From positions 8,480,001 to 8,544,000 of the forward strand of contig NC_066591.1 in assembly GCF_905475345.1 (NCBI RefSeq): 64,000 bases of DNA. Reading direction: 5' to 3'. The stretch comes from Vespula vulgaris. Lineage: Eukaryota > Arthropoda > Insecta > Hymenoptera > Vespidae. Below the pieces are notes generated by a model, which saw only the letters and a list, made by a program, of their open reading frames with translations, did not search any database and was not told where the DNA came from. Position 1 is the stretch's first letter, and every line of letters starts with the position of its first letter. A program made the translations under genes and the position numbers. Positions 63,829 through 64,000 of this stretch are shown here, piece by piece.

Positions 63829-64000
63829 TAACTATAAAATATAGAAAAATATAACACGGAATATTATCACGAAATAATGGAAAATCAATTTGATCGTTAA
63901 AATTTAAAAAAGAAATGCAAGTAACGTTTGCAAAATTTCTTGATCGTTTTATTTGATAAATATGTGAACCCCTGGTGTGTCTTTAGTATCATTTCAAGTG
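63829..64000. other. AT-rich DNA to the window edge
   Basis: Nothing recognised. Confidence 0.5.

Noticed and set aside
1..64000. tRNA and rRNA genes
   Set aside because: I looked for the B-box type GGTTCRANNCC with cloverleaf context and for conserved rRNA stretches and found none by eye. A tRNAscan or Infernal run would be decisive.

Overview
The window is very AT-rich eukaryotic DNA from an insect. It has spliced genes with GT/AG introns, replication-type histone genes ending in the histone 3' stem-loop, a Spätzle-family cytokine gene, Ly6/uPAR receptor-like genes, mariner and hAT debris, and dense GA, TA and ATT microsatellites. Base composition and the mariner type fit a hymenopteran (bee, wasp or ant); that placement is inference. 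Most of the 64 kb carries no gene I can support.

Region 1 (1-15.6 kb) has no intact gene. It holds two 283-bp copies of an unknown repeat, one nested inside a decayed mariner element (9367-10865, both terminal repeats recognisable). It also holds an orphan histone 3' stem-loop with H1-like 3' flank (8718-8733), a promoter-like block on the minus strand (about 11.4 kb), a 165-bp hAT-type MITE (12821-12985) and an approximately 90-bp minisatellite of about 11 units (13.26-14.3 kb).

Region 2 (15.6-21.1 kb) is a histone locus. H1 (minus) and H2A (plus) are transcribed divergently from a shared 436-bp promoter and both end in stem-loops. A decayed H2A copy lies 3.5 kb downstream. Together with the orphan H1-type stem-loop this suggests a larger histone cluster that has shrunk.

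Region 3 (21-37.8 kb) is intergenic, with many microsatellites and a few GC-richer islands. One of these, near 33.9-34.3 kb, looks like a promoter plus 5' exon that could serve the next gene.

Region 4 (37.8-51.6 kb) is a six-exon Spätzle-family gene (plus strand, 507 codons as assembled). It has a polyglutamine N-terminal part, a conserved pro-region, a furin-like basic site and a C-terminal cystine knot. It probably encodes a Toll/neurotrophin-type ligand.

Region 5 (53.3-62.7 kb and probably past the right edge) is a minus-strand tandem cluster of three Ly6/uPAR three-finger genes, convergent with the Spätzle gene. The first two are complete, with signal peptide, three exons, phase-1 introns and a hydrophobic GPI-type tail; the third lacks its first exon in view. 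One intron holds two unexplained open frames. Several small inverted-repeat elements (47.6, 59.0 and 63.2 kb) decorate this half.
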